Shown: positions 9,903-18,981 of the stretch, one piece after another
How positions within the stretch are numbered: position 1 is the stretch's first letter
How the letters are laid out: every line of letters begins with the position of its first letter
NCBI RefSeq assembly: GCF_000425425.1
Contig: NZ_AUDK01000005.1
Span: 155,007 to 219,006 of the forward strand
Direction of reading: 5' to 3'
Length of the DNA stretch: 64,000 nucleotides
DNA from: Flavobacterium daejeonense DSM 17708
GTDB taxonomy: Bacteria; Bacteroidota; Bacteroidia; Flavobacteriales; Flavobacteriaceae
Program-made: the position numbers and the translations under genes
Notes under the pieces: generated by a model
Told to the model about the DNA's origin: nothing
Seen by the model: only the letters and a program-made list of their open reading frames with translations
Database searches by the model: none

Positions 9903-11426
9903 ATGAAAAAGAATCTACTTTTACTGGTCTTTATTAGCTTTTTTGCTTTGTTTTCAAACGCTGATTTGTTAGCGCAAGCGCCTGCTCCACCATCGGTAAC
10001 TTCTCCGATATATTATTGTCAGGGAAGTACAGCATCTCCATTAACAGCGACTGCCGATGCTGGTTATACATTAGTTTGGTATGGGACAAATGCTACAGCA
10101 GGGATACCCAGTACAATAGCCCCGACGCCTTCAACTACTACAGTTAGTTCAACCTCTTATTATGTGAGCCAAACGAATGGAGTTAGTGAAAGTGCCAGAG
10201 CTAGAATTGTTGTTAATGTTGTGGCTGATAATGGCGCTAGTATATTAAATTTTAGATGTGATCCTTCTCAAATTGCAGCAGCTGATAAATATTCTTCAGT
10301 TTTCTTTGATTGGTCTAATAATCCTACTTTGATACCTGATAATTTATATTCTTATACTTATACAATTGATGGAGGAACTCCAGTTTCCGGAACCGCCGAT
10401 AATACAACGGGTTCTCATGTTCAAATTTTTGGTATGTCACCAGGACAATCAGCAACAATGACAATTTCAGCTACGTTACACCCTTGTGCTCCGTCACAAA
10501 CTGTTACTTGTACTGTTCCATGTAATCCTTCAATACCTCAACCAACACCTACTTTTACTCAAATACCTCCTATTTGTGAGGGAACTTCGCCACCAGTATT
10601 ACCATCAAGTTCGATTGAAGGTATTCAAGGAACTTGGTCTCCTTCTGTGGTTGACAATACAACTACGACAACTTATACTTTTACTCCAAATGCAAATGAA
10701 TGTGCAAGACCACAAACAATGACTATTGAGGTAAATCCGGATAGTCCCGGTTTTGAAGATTTTTCTATTTGTTCAGGAACTCCAGCACCCACTTTGGATA
10801 CTACTTCTCCTAATGGGGTTACCGGAAGCTGGGATAAAGCTGTAAATAATATGAATACCGATACTTATACTTTTACTCCGGATGGAGGGCAATGTGCTTC
10901 TCCACAAACTATTACTATTACCGTTTTGCCTTCAAACACTTTGGTGGATTTTACTTGGACAGTAACAGAGGCTTTTGCAGATAATCAAAAAGTGACGCTT
11001 TCGGCTGAAACTGCGGGAGGTGATTATCTGTACCGGTTAGATGATGGACCGTTTCAATCCAGTCCTGTTTTTGAGTATGTTGCTGCAGGTTTGCATTCGG
11101 CGACGGTTATGGATCAAACAGGGTGTAGCAGCCCAATTACCAAAACCGGTATTTTAGTGGTGAATTTTCCAAAATATTTTACACCAAATAATGACGGCTA
11201 TAATGATTTTTGGAACATTTCGGAGTTAAGTGACCAACCGTATGCTTATATCCGAATTTTTGATCGCTATGGGAAATTTTTGAAGCAAATAAGTCCTAAT
11301 GGTGGCGGATGGAACGGAACTTACAACGGTCATTATTTACCTGCAGATGATTATTGGTTTGTAATTCATTATATTGAAAATGATGTAGTGAAAGAATTTA
11401 AATCTCATTTTTCATTAAAGAGATAA
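9903..11426 (+). CDS. Secreted T9SS type B sorting domain protein
   Basis: Predicted extracellular protein of 507 residues. Residues 1-25 form a Sec signal peptide ending near LLAQA. The middle holds Ser/Thr/Pro-rich modules; two of them repeat a CxGT...GxW...TYTFTP...C...PQTxTI pattern (about 220-280 and 283-345) and resemble the Ig-like modules of gliding-motility-associated proteins. The C-terminal 90 residues start FPKYFTPNNDGYNDFW and contain the IRIFDRYGK and GGWNGTYNG blocks, diagnostic of the CHU_C/type B sorting signal that directs export through the type IX system. No catalytic domain is seen. A role in surface attachment is plausible but unproven. Confidence 0.88.
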   Translation: MKKNLLLLVFISFFALFSNADLLAQAPAPPSVTSPIYYCQGSTASPLTATADAGYTLVWYGTNATAGIPSTIAPTPSTTTVSSTSYYVSQTNGVSESARARIVVNVVADNGASILNFRCDPSQIAAADKYSSVFFDWSNNPTLIPDNLYSYTYTIDGGTPVSGTADNTTGSHVQIFGMSPGQSATMTISATLHPCAPSQTVTCTVPCNPSIPQPTPTFTQIPPICEGTSPPVLPSSSIEGIQGTWSPSVVDNTTTTTYTFTPNANECARPQTMTIEVNPDSPGFEDFSICSGTPAPTLDTTSPNGVTGSWDKAVNNMNTDTYTFTPDGGQCASPQTITITVLPSNTLVDFTWTVTEAFADNQKVTLSAETAGGDYLYRLDDGPFQSSPVFEYVAAGLHSATVMDQTGCSSPITKTGILVVNFPKYFTPNNDGYNDFWNISELSDQPYAYIRIFDRYGKFLKQISPNGGGWNGTYNGHYLPADDYWFVIHYIENDVVKEFKSHFSLKR

Positions 11427-11429
11427 AAT

Positions 11430-11466
11430 AAAAGGAATTGCTTTTGATGTAATTCCTTTTTTACTT
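11430..11466. terminator. Bidirectional terminator between convergent genes
   Basis: AAAAGGAATT (11430-11439) pairs with AATTCCTTTT (11451-11460), with A and T tracts on both sides. It separates the T9SS cargo gene from the convergent signalling operon. Confidence 0.8.
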
Positions 11467-11467
11467 T

Positions 11468-12574
11468 TTAAGCGGTTTTGAGTTCGGGTTTTAAATCGGA
11501 AATGATAAATTCTGAGCCTTCTTTGTATTGTGGATTATAATAGACTTTTACTTCGTTTCTTTCAGCGAGCTTTCGTACTAAATTCAGCCCAATTCCTGTG
11601 CCTGATTCCCCTCTGGAAGATTGTCCTAAGGTATAGAACATCTGGAATATTTTTTCAGCCTGATTTTCCGGAATTCCGGGGCCATTGTCTCTAATGGCTA
11701 TTTGTTGCGTATTTTCGTCGTAAATAATAGCAATTTCAGTGATTTCTTTGTCGTTGTACTTAATCGCATTCGACAATAAATTTTGAATAATTTGTTTGAA
11801 TGCGACCGATTGAAAATGAATGATATGATTTAGATTTTCTTTTGTGATTTTGATATTGTTGTTAGGATTAATGAGTTTTATCACGGCATTCACTTCGTTG
11901 AGAATGTTAACGGACTCTTTACCTTCATTATTTTCAACATTTTTTGAATAATGTAATAAATCATCAATTAATTTAGACATTGACTTAGCGGAAGATTTTA
12001 CCATGTCAAACAAGTCGGTTGCTTCTTCTTTTAAATCTAATATGTGTTCTTCTTCGATAAATTCAATTAGAGAAGTAATATTGTTTAGAGGTGATTTTAA
12101 ATCGTGCGCAATGATATTGGCAAATTGCTCTAATTCGCCATTTTTAGCCACTAATTTTTCGTTTAGTTTTTGTAATTCCTGATCGTAATCCCAAATTTTC
12201 AGGAAGGAATCTACTTTTTTTCGGGTAATTTCGGTAACCAAAGGTTTGAACAAAAAATCAATAGCGCCCAAATCATAAGCCTTGTTAATGTATTGGGCTT
12301 CGTCACTGATGGCTGTTACAAAAATAGTAGGGATATTGGCGGTTGCCGGATGTTGTTTGGTAATTTCAACAAATTCATAACCGTCCATTTCCGGCATTTG
12401 AACATCTACTAAAATCAGCGAAATTTTTTCTTTAAGTAATACTTGTAAACCTTCACTTCCGGAATTGCAGCAAATAATTTCTCTGTCCGGTTTATCCAAC
12501 ATGCTTTTTAGAGCAATTAAATTGGCCGGTTTGTCATCAATAAGCAATAGCTTATGTTTTATGGTGGTACTCAT
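11468..12574 (-). CDS. Receiver-histidine kinase hybrid
   Basis: This 368-residue cytoplasmic protein has a receiver domain first (LLLIDDKPANL; phospho-acceptor Asp57 in LILVDVQMPEMDG; the KP motif at Lys110) and then a histidine kinase: HisKA with His157 in NIIAHDLKSPLNNI, N box near 267, DNGPGIP near 296-302 and GTGIGLNL near 325. With the receiver in front, it is probably phosphorylated by the large kinase of the same operon and then modulates its own kinase activity. It is the last gene of the four-gene operon and overlaps cheB by 23 bases. No DNA-binding output is present. Confidence 0.9.
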   Translation of the reverse strand: MSTTIKHKLLLIDDKPANLIALKSMLDKPDREIICCNSGSEGLQVLLKEKISLILVDVQMPEMDGYEFVEITKQHPATANIPTIFVTAISDEAQYINKAYDLGAIDFLFKPLVTEITRKKVDSFLKIWDYDQELQKLNEKLVAKNGELEQFANIIAHDLKSPLNNITSLIEFIEEEHILDLKEEATDLFDMVKSSAKSMSKLIDDLLHYSKNVENNEGKESVNILNEVNAVIKLINPNNNIKITKENLNHIIHFQSVAFKQIIQNLLSNAIKYNDKEITEIAIIYDENTQQIAIRDNGPGIPENQAEKIFQMFYTLGQSSRGESGTGIGLNLVRKLAERNEVKVYYNPQYKEGSEFIISDLKPELKTA

Positions 12575-13124
12575 TGTTTAATACTTTAATTAGGGTTGTG
12601 GTATTTAATTCAATATGTTTGTTACAAATGTTTTTTGCCGCTTTGGGCATGATGTCAAATTCGGCTTCGGAACAATCCTGAATGAAGGTTTTACCGTTAT
12701 TTTCGGCGATTGTTTTTAAACCGTTTGCGCCGTCCTGATTCGAACCGGAGAGCAAAATTCCGCAGCATTTTTCTTCTAATAAAGTCGAAAATGATTCGAA
12801 AGCAACATCAATCGATGGTCTGCTAAAATTGACCAACTCAGATACATCTAAGGAAAAAGTTAGATTTTTTTCCAATAAAACATGATAATCGGCTGGCGCA
12901 GTATAAATAAAACCTTTTTTTAAGGCTTCTTTGTCTTCGATTTCTTTTATCTGATAATGGCTATGCCGTTGTAAAATAGCTTCAAATGAAGAAACACTAT
13001 TTTTTAACCGATGTAAAACGATAACAATTGGCGTGTTGATACTTTTGTCTAAATTATTTAAAATAGACAGGATAACGTTGAACGCCCCGGCTGAACCACC
13101 TATTAGAATTACGTCAGTTTTCAT
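12552..13124 (-). CDS. Stand-alone CheB methylesterase domain
   Basis: CheB removes methyl esters from (or deamidates) glutamyl residues of signalling proteins. This 190-residue protein consists of the catalytic domain only. The triad is visible: Ser11 in GGSAGA, His38 in VLHRL and Asp131 in SGSNQDGANGL. The regulatory receiver that normally precedes the domain is absent, so its activity would not be controlled by phosphorylation in cis. It overlaps cheR by four bases (ATGA) and the receiver-kinase gene by 23, so it is translationally coupled. No chemoreceptor is present in the window, and its substrate is unknown. Confidence 0.9.
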   Translation of the reverse strand: MKTDVILIGGSAGAFNVILSILNNLDKSINTPIVIVLHRLKNSVSSFEAILQRHSHYQIKEIEDKEALKKGFIYTAPADYHVLLEKNLTFSLDVSELVNFSRPSIDVAFESFSTLLEEKCCGILLSGSNQDGANGLKTIAENNGKTFIQDCSEAEFDIMPKAAKNICNKHIELNTTTLIKVLNNEYHHKT

Positions 13125-13945
13125 CTTATTTTTTGATAAATTTTTTCTTCACGGTCAATTTCCTTAAAATGATCATATATCGAGCTGAATCGCAAGGATT
13201 CTTTTTTTCCGATTGCCAAAAAACCATGAACAGGCAAACTTTCGTAAAAAAGCTCTAACGCTTTATTTTGCAATTCATTGTTGAAGTAAATTAATACATT
13301 TCGACAAAGAATTAGCTGGCATTCCTTAAAAACGCTGTCGGCTACCAAATTATGATTGGAAAACAATACATTTTGTTTTAGTTCCGATTGAATCATCGAA
13401 TGCCTGTCGTCAGAAACAAAATAATTGTTTAATGCTTCTTTTCCGCCGCAATCATAATAATTTCGGGTGTAATCTTTAAAATTATTGTTGTCATAAATTC
13501 CTTTTCGGGCTCGTTCTATCGCATTAGCACTAATATCCGTGGCATAAATTCTTGTTTTAGAAAAGAGATTGTTCTCTTTTAAAAGAATATTCAAAGAATA
13601 AGTCTCTTCGCCAAAGGAACAGCCGGCACTCCAGATATTGATTTTTGGATAACTGTTTAGATACGGGAAAACTTTTTCCTGGAGCGATTTAAAAAAACTC
13701 GGATCTCTGAAAAACTCACTGACATTGACTACGATTTCGTTGATAAAATTTTGAAAAATCGCAGGGTTATTGATCAGTTCAAACTTTAAATCAACCGCGT
13801 TTTTCATGTTGTTGATGTCCATAAAACGATTGATTCTTCTCAGCATAGAAGCTTTTGAATAATCGCAAAAATCGTAATCGAATTGTTTTTTTATCGTAAA
13901 AAGCAATTCGTCCAGTTCGTTTAATGTTATCATTTGTAAATCCAA
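13121..13945 (-). CDS. CheR-type protein-glutamate methyltransferase
   Basis: SAM-dependent O-methyltransferase acting on glutamate side chains, the counterpart of CheB. The 274 residues cover the usual CheR layout: an N-terminal helical domain (about 1-70), NVSEFFRDP near 74-82, the SAM-binding motif NIWSAGCSFGEE near 103-114, ATDIS near 139 and LILCRNVLIYFN near 212. All key motifs are intact. No TPR or PAS extension is seen. It overlaps the upstream kinase gene by 16 bases and cheB by four. An alternative start four codons downstream is possible. Confidence 0.92.
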   Translation of the reverse strand: MDLQMITLNELDELLFTIKKQFDYDFCDYSKASMLRRINRFMDINNMKNAVDLKFELINNPAIFQNFINEIVVNVSEFFRDPSFFKSLQEKVFPYLNSYPKINIWSAGCSFGEETYSLNILLKENNLFSKTRIYATDISANAIERARKGIYDNNNFKDYTRNYYDCGGKEALNNYFVSDDRHSMIQSELKQNVLFSNHNLVADSVFKECQLILCRNVLIYFNNELQNKALELFYESLPVHGFLAIGKKESLRFSSIYDHFKEIDREEKIYQKIR

Positions 13946-16900
13946 ATACTGATTAATGAAATAAGTTTTTGAATATCAATTGGCTTGGATTGATAGTCCG
14001 AAGCTCCTGCTTTTAGAATTTCATCCCGATCTCCTTTCATCGCTTTAGCCGTGAGTGCAATAATGGGTAAGTTTTTCCATTTTCCATTTTCTCGTATTTT
14101 TTTGGTGGCTTCAAAGCCGTCCATTTCCGGCATCATAATATCCATTAATACGATGTCAAAATTTAGATGTTCTTCTAAGGCGTTCAAAGCTTCGATTCCG
14201 TTAAAAGCGGTTGTAATGATAGCACCTTTGCTGGTCAAAGCCGCCGAAAGCGCATAAATATTTCGAATATCGTCATCAACAATTAAGATGTGTTTGTCTT
14301 TCAAAATTTCTCCTCCGGATAAATTAGGCGCTGTTTGGTACGCCGTATTTTCGGTGGTTTCTACTTTGTTTAAGAATAACAAAATCTCGTCTTTCAATCT
14401 TTCTGTTACATTATCGGTTTTGATTACAATGCTGTCGGCATTTTCTTCAAGTTCCAATTGTTCTTTGTCTGATAAATTTTTTCCAGTGTTGATAATGATT
14501 TTAATGTTCTTGTTTTTAGAACCTTTTTTTAATTCCGAAATAGCCTTTACGTTGTCCGAATCCGGTAATCCCAGGTCGATTATCGCACAATCTACTTCTA
14601 CATTACTTAGAATATTTTCGGCTTCCGAACGCGAATACGCCTGCAAACAAATGGTGTTTTTGTCATTGGCATGCAACAATTGTTTGATGGAATAATTTAG
14701 TTTTTCATCATCTTCTAAAATCAATACCCTTTTAAACACTTTATTGATTTCTTCATCGATCGAAAGAAAGGCATTTTTAAGTTTTTCAGGAGTAATTGGT
14801 TTTACTAAGAAATCAAAAGCGCCCATTTCCTTAGCTAATTTTTCCCGTTTCATTCCTGACATCACGTGAACAGGAATGTGTTTTAATTCCGAATCTTCTT
14901 TAAGCCATTTCAAAACCGTCCAGCCGTCAATTCCCGGCAATTTCATGTCGAGAATAATAGCTTTCGGATTGTATTTTTTAGCATATTGGAATCCGGTTTC
15001 TCCCTGATGGGCAATAATTGCTTTAAAACCGTTGTTGTGAGCTACCTGAAGCAAAACTTCAGCAAACGAAGGATCGTCTTCAATAATTAAAACCGTTTTG
15101 TCATCAATATCAGCCTGATTTCTGTCGTCATTAATATTAGCTGCTAAGTCAACCAGTTCTTCATTTGCTTTAGGATATTCCGATTCGATTTGTTCTTCTT
15201 TGACAACAGTTTCGGGTACAGCAATAGTTTCCGAAACCGAAGTGTTGTTTTCAATTCCTTGGTACTGTATCGGAATCAAAACACCAAAAGTACTTCCCTG
15301 ATTTAGCTGACTGTCAAAAAAGACTTCTCCATCGAGTAAATGAGCCAGTTGCTTAGAAATGTACAAACCTAAACCGGTTCCGCCGTATTTTCGGCTGGTA
15401 GAACTGTCGGCCTGCTGGAAACTCTGGAATAGTTTTTTCTTGTTTTCTTCCGAAATTCCAATTCCGTTGTCTTTAATGGCAATGCGCAAAATGTTGTGAT
15501 TCTCCAGAGAGGCCAATTTAGGATTGCTGAATTCCCAATTTTCATCAGGAGTATCAAAAGTCATGGCAACGGTTCCGCCGTTTGGAGTAAATTTTAAAGC
15601 ATTGGAAAGGAAATTTTTCAAAATTTGTTCCACTTTGCCAACATCAGTAAAAAGATCGCTTGGGCAATTTTCGGTAATTGTGGTTTTAAACTGGATTTCC
15701 TTTTTCTCCATTTGCGCTCTGAAAAGTCCGTCCATATCTGAGAAAATACGTTCGGAAACGGTATTTTCGGGATAAATTTCTACTTTACCGGCTTCTATTT
15801 TCGAAATATCCAAAATATCGGTAATCAGGTTGAGTAAGTCTTTTCCGGAAGTGTTAATGACTGAAAGATTTTCCAGTTGTGACTGTGTCAGATTGCCTGC
15901 CGGATTGTCTTTTAATAAGTCCGAAAGTATTAAAATGCTATTTAACGGAGTTCTTAATTCGTGCGACATATTGGCTAAAAACTCCGATTTGTATTTGCTC
16001 GCCTGCGCAATTTCTTCCGATTTGATATTTAATTCTTCCTGTGCAATTGTCAGATCGTTGTTTTTTTTCTCAATCTCGTAGTTTTTCGTTTCCAGTTCGC
16101 GGCCTTTTTCTTCGAGATAAGCATTGGTTTGCTCCAATTCGGCAGCCTGATTTTTAAGTTCTTCTTCCGATTGATGCAGTAATAAAGTATGTTTGTTGAG
16201 TTCTTCGTTGTTTTGGCGCAATTCTTCTTCCTGAACCTGAAGAATATTGTTTTTTTTGTTGATTTCTTCCATAGAAAGTTTTAATTCTTCATTTCTGATG
16301 AAGACTTCGATGGCGCTGCCCAGAGATTCTTTTAAAGTGTTTAATAACTTTTGGTCGGTTTCATTGAAATTTTCCAACGAGCCAATTTCGATAACACCAA
16401 TGACTTCGTTTTTATGAGAAACAGGCGTGATTAAAATGTTGTAAATAGCTGATTTTCCCAAAGAAGAAGAGATGAAGGAATATTCTTTAGCTAAATTATT
16501 GAAACATTTTTGTTCGTTAAATTTAGCTGCTTCACCTATTAGACCTTCTCCGAAAGCAATCTTTTTAGGGCTATTGTCATCATCGGCATAACTTCCTATT
16601 TTGATTAAATGATTCTGGTTTTCGATGTAATCTTTAATGTAAAAAGTAGCCTGACAACCCTTAGTTTGCTGACTTAGAACTTTACTGATATTGGTGCCAA
16701 AATCGTTGATATTTTTAGAATCAATAATGGTTTTATTTACCTGAATGATGTTTTTTTCAAGCAAACTGTTGGCATGGGCTTCGTCATTTAATCGTTTTAA
16801 TTCGGATGACATGGTATTGAGTGATTCATTCAGCGTATCCGAATCACTTCTTAATTCAATCATGTCACCAAAATTTCCGGAGCTGATTTTCGTAGCCAGA

Positions 16901-17997
16901 TTAATTTGTTCTTTGATAGAGGCGGTAAGTTTTTTTAACGATTCCCGGATGGAATCTAATTCGATATTGCCGGAAAGTACATGTCGAAATTCGGTTTGTC
17001 CCAGTGAAATCTGTTCAATTTTATAAGCAATAAGCCTAAGTGAACCGGAAGTTTTTTTGATTAAATTAAAAACAACAATTGCGGTTACGGTTAATAAAAT
17101 CAAAAGTAATAAAAGCGAAAGAATGCTGCTGTTAAAGGTTTTGTTTTGCTCTTCTTTGGCTAATGCTGTAATGTAATTGAGTTTTTTATTTTTCAGTACA
17201 TTAAGTTTGTTGTTAACCTCAGTCGATTGATTCCACCAGTTTTGAGCTGTTATTTTATGAGTGTTATTCAAAATAGCATCTGAATTTGCTAAAAAAGACT
17301 GAAATTCGGCAGATTTTTTAAATTGGATGATTTCATTATTTATTTTAGAATCGTTGTAGTTTTCTAATTTGAAATCAGTGTTTTTATTTATGTTTTTAAT
17401 GTTGATATAAAAACCGTACAAATCGCTGTGAATGCTGTCATTGGTAAGTTTGTCAAATACAATTCCTCTAATCAGGTTTGCCGCCGATTTAGAATCGATA
17501 TAAGATTTGATATTGTTAGCCATTTTGGCGATGTTAGCATTATCACAATTGGCAATTTCTCTTTCTATCAAATTGTTAAAAAGATAATTTAGCGCAATAT
17601 AATCGTTGAAAATCGCTATTGAGGTATCCGTTTTATTTTCGATTTGATCATGAATCCTGTTGATTGTTTTTCGTGCCTCACTGATATTTTTTTGAATAGC
17701 ACTGTCTTTAGAGTTTTGTTTGGAAAACCATTCGAGGGTTTCACTCATTTGTAGCTTTAATTCCTCCTTTTTTTTGGGGTCAAACTTAGCATATTCGCTT
17801 AAGATTCTTTCGTTGTTAATCAGCGTTATTACCTGCGAGAAATTGGTAATATTATCAATGTTTTTCAAGCTGTTTTCAAGCCGGTTGAATTTTTGATAAG
17901 TAGAACTGATGTCAATTATTGTAAAATAAAGCAGTCCTGAAATAGGTATTAAAAGAATGAAAATTAATTGTTTTTTAAAGGATAAATTTTTCCACAT
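13930..17997 (-). CDS. Large hybrid histidine kinase with three receivers
   Basis: Membrane sensor kinase of 1355 residues. Order: helix 1 (about 10-30), a helical extracytoplasmic sensor (31-288, resembling nitrate/nitrite-sensor-like bundles), helix 2 (about 291-313), HAMP region (to about 405), GAF (about 420-565), a Glu/Gln/Asn-rich coiled coil (565-670), HisKA with His679 in FLANMSHELRTP, HATPase with DNGIGIS (843-849) and GGTGLGLYI, then receivers with acceptors Asp1017, Asp1141 and Asp1286. It lacks an HPt domain and a DNA-binding output. It is the first gene of the operon with cheR, cheB and the receiver-kinase gene. The coiled coil resembles methylatable signalling helices and is a conceivable CheR/CheB target (inference). 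Confidence 0.93.
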   Translation of the reverse strand: MWKNLSFKKQLIFILLIPISGLLYFTIIDISSTYQKFNRLENSLKNIDNITNFSQVITLINNERILSEYAKFDPKKKEELKLQMSETLEWFSKQNSKDSAIQKNISEARKTINRIHDQIENKTDTSIAIFNDYIALNYLFNNLIEREIANCDNANIAKMANNIKSYIDSKSAANLIRGIVFDKLTNDSIHSDLYGFYINIKNINKNTDFKLENYNDSKINNEIIQFKKSAEFQSFLANSDAILNNTHKITAQNWWNQSTEVNNKLNVLKNKKLNYITALAKEEQNKTFNSSILSLLLLLILLTVTAIVVFNLIKKTSGSLRLIAYKIEQISLGQTEFRHVLSGNIELDSIRESLKKLTASIKEQINLATKISSGNFGDMIELRSDSDTLNESLNTMSSELKRLNDEAHANSLLEKNIIQVNKTIIDSKNINDFGTNISKVLSQQTKGCQATFYIKDYIENQNHLIKIGSYADDDNSPKKIAFGEGLIGEAAKFNEQKCFNNLAKEYSFISSSLGKSAIYNILITPVSHKNEVIGVIEIGSLENFNETDQKLLNTLKESLGSAIEVFIRNEELKLSMEEINKKNNILQVQEEELRQNNEELNKHTLLLHQSEEELKNQAAELEQTNAYLEEKGRELETKNYEIEKKNNDLTIAQEELNIKSEEIAQASKYKSEFLANMSHELRTPLNSILILSDLLKDNPAGNLTQSQLENLSVINTSGKDLLNLITDILDISKIEAGKVEIYPENTVSERIFSDMDGLFRAQMEKKEIQFKTTITENCPSDLFTDVGKVEQILKNFLSNALKFTPNGGTVAMTFDTPDENWEFSNPKLASLENHNILRIAIKDNGIGISEENKKKLFQSFQQADSSTSRKYGGTGLGLYISKQLAHLLDGEVFFDSQLNQGSTFGVLIPIQYQGIENNTSVSETIAVPETVVKEEQIESEYPKANEELVDLAANINDDRNQADIDDKTVLIIEDDPSFAEVLLQVAHNNGFKAIIAHQGETGFQYAKKYNPKAIILDMKLPGIDGWTVLKWLKEDSELKHIPVHVMSGMKREKLAKEMGAFDFLVKPITPEKLKNAFLSIDEEINKVFKRVLILEDDEKLNYSIKQLLHANDKNTICLQAYSRSEAENILSNVEVDCAIIDLGLPDSDNVKAISELKKGSKNKNIKIIINTGKNLSDKEQLELEENADSIVIKTDNVTERLKDEILLFLNKVETTENTAYQTAPNLSGGEILKDKHILIVDDDIRNIYALSAALTSKGAIITTAFNGIEALNALEEHLNFDIVLMDIMMPEMDGFEATKKIRENGKWKNLPIIALTAKAMKGDRDEILKAGASDYQSKPIDIQKLISLISIWIYK

Positions 17998-18126
17998 AAC
18001 AGGAAGAGATTGTAGGTTAAAGAGCTGTTTGTTTGCTTCGGTTTTTAAGTTGTTGACGTTTCAAACAGCGGATTTTGGGGCTTTTTAATCGGATAACAAA
18101 TTACAAAAAACTTTTATCTATTAAGC

Positions 18127-18163
18127 AAAAAAGCATTTCAGAAATGATTTGAAATGCTTTTTT
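18127..18163. terminator. Terminator between DUF4369 gene and kinase operon
   Basis: AAAAAAGCATTTCA (18127-18140) pairs with TGAAATGCTTTTTT (18150-18163), a 14-bp stem with A and T tracts. On the minus strand it follows the lipoprotein gene at 18182 and insulates the kinase operon downstream. Confidence 0.82.
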
Positions 18164-18181
18164 GAAGTAAATTTTAGAAGC

Positions 18182-18892
18182 CTAATTCTCCTTTTTTAAG
18201 GCTTCAATATAGTTTGTTAATTTTTTACCATACATCGATTGAGCAACTTTTGGTGTCAAAGCATTTTGAATGGTATCTAAATATTTGATGTTTATGTCAT
18301 ACACTTCGGCAAGAGCAATATAAGGTGCAATTTCGTGGTCTTTATTGTTCATGGCAAAATTTACTGCAAAAAGATACCTGCGTTTTAAGTTTAAATTCTG
18401 CAATTTGTTCAAACTGTCAACGGCTGTGGCGTCTTTTCGTTTAATAGCTTTGAATTTTTGTTCAATAAGATTCAGATTTTCATCCTTGTAACGTTCTGTT
18501 GTTTTTTTGTATTCTTCGTACAATTCCTGATTTTTAGAACCCGTAATTTTTGCTCCCGAAAGGAAGCTGTCTAAATTGGTTTCGATATTCATCATACCCG
18601 GCTCGGCAAAAAACATCAGGTTGTTGTCTAATGAATTTGTAACTCCTCTGTCTAAAAACAGGTAAAGCATTTCCGGCGATTTTATGTCAAGATCGCTTTC
18701 AAAATGAGAGTTTCCGTCAATTTTAATGGTGTCGATAGCTATCAGAGTAGTATCTACCACTTTTTGAATGTACAAAGTTCCTTCTTTTAATCCTTTTACA
18801 TTTCCTGTTAGGTGCAGGTTTCCTTTAGATTCTTTTTTATTGCATGAAGCCATTAGTATCAGGGCAGAGAATGCAAGAATTGATTTTTTCAT
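18182..18892 (-). CDS. DUF4369 lipoprotein
   Basis: This 236-residue predicted lipoprotein has an N-terminal hydrophobic segment and the lipobox LMASC (Cys17). The region from about 27 to 115 (NLHLTGNVKGLKEGTLYIQKV...DTIKIDGNSHFE) matches the DUF4369 domain that usually precedes a thioredoxin-like domain in Bacteroidota AhpC/TSA-type lipoproteins. Here the thioredoxin part is missing: the C-terminal half is helical and Lys/Glu-rich, with no CxxC. It is probably a periplasm-facing membrane-anchored protein. Its role is unknown; loss of the redox domain argues against oxidoreductase activity. Confidence 0.8.
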   Translation of the reverse strand: MKKSILAFSALILMASCNKKESKGNLHLTGNVKGLKEGTLYIQKVVDTTLIAIDTIKIDGNSHFESDLDIKSPEMLYLFLDRGVTNSLDNNLMFFAEPGMMNIETNLDSFLSGAKITGSKNQELYEEYKKTTERYKDENLNLIEQKFKAIKRKDATAVDSLNKLQNLNLKRRYLFAVNFAMNNKDHEIAPYIALAEVYDINIKYLDTIQNALTPKVAQSMYGKKLTNYIEALKKEN

Positions 18893-18981
18893 TCGTAATT
18901 TTTATTTGGTGCAAAGTAAATAAAATTGTTGAAACCCCATAATATCCGGGTTTGATTTCAAATACTTTCGTTGTTTTTTTA

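Noticed and set aside
14288..14695. 135-codon plus-strand frame opposite the large kinase gene
   Set aside because: Antisense shadow of the receiver domains; the minus-strand protein has clear motifs throughout.
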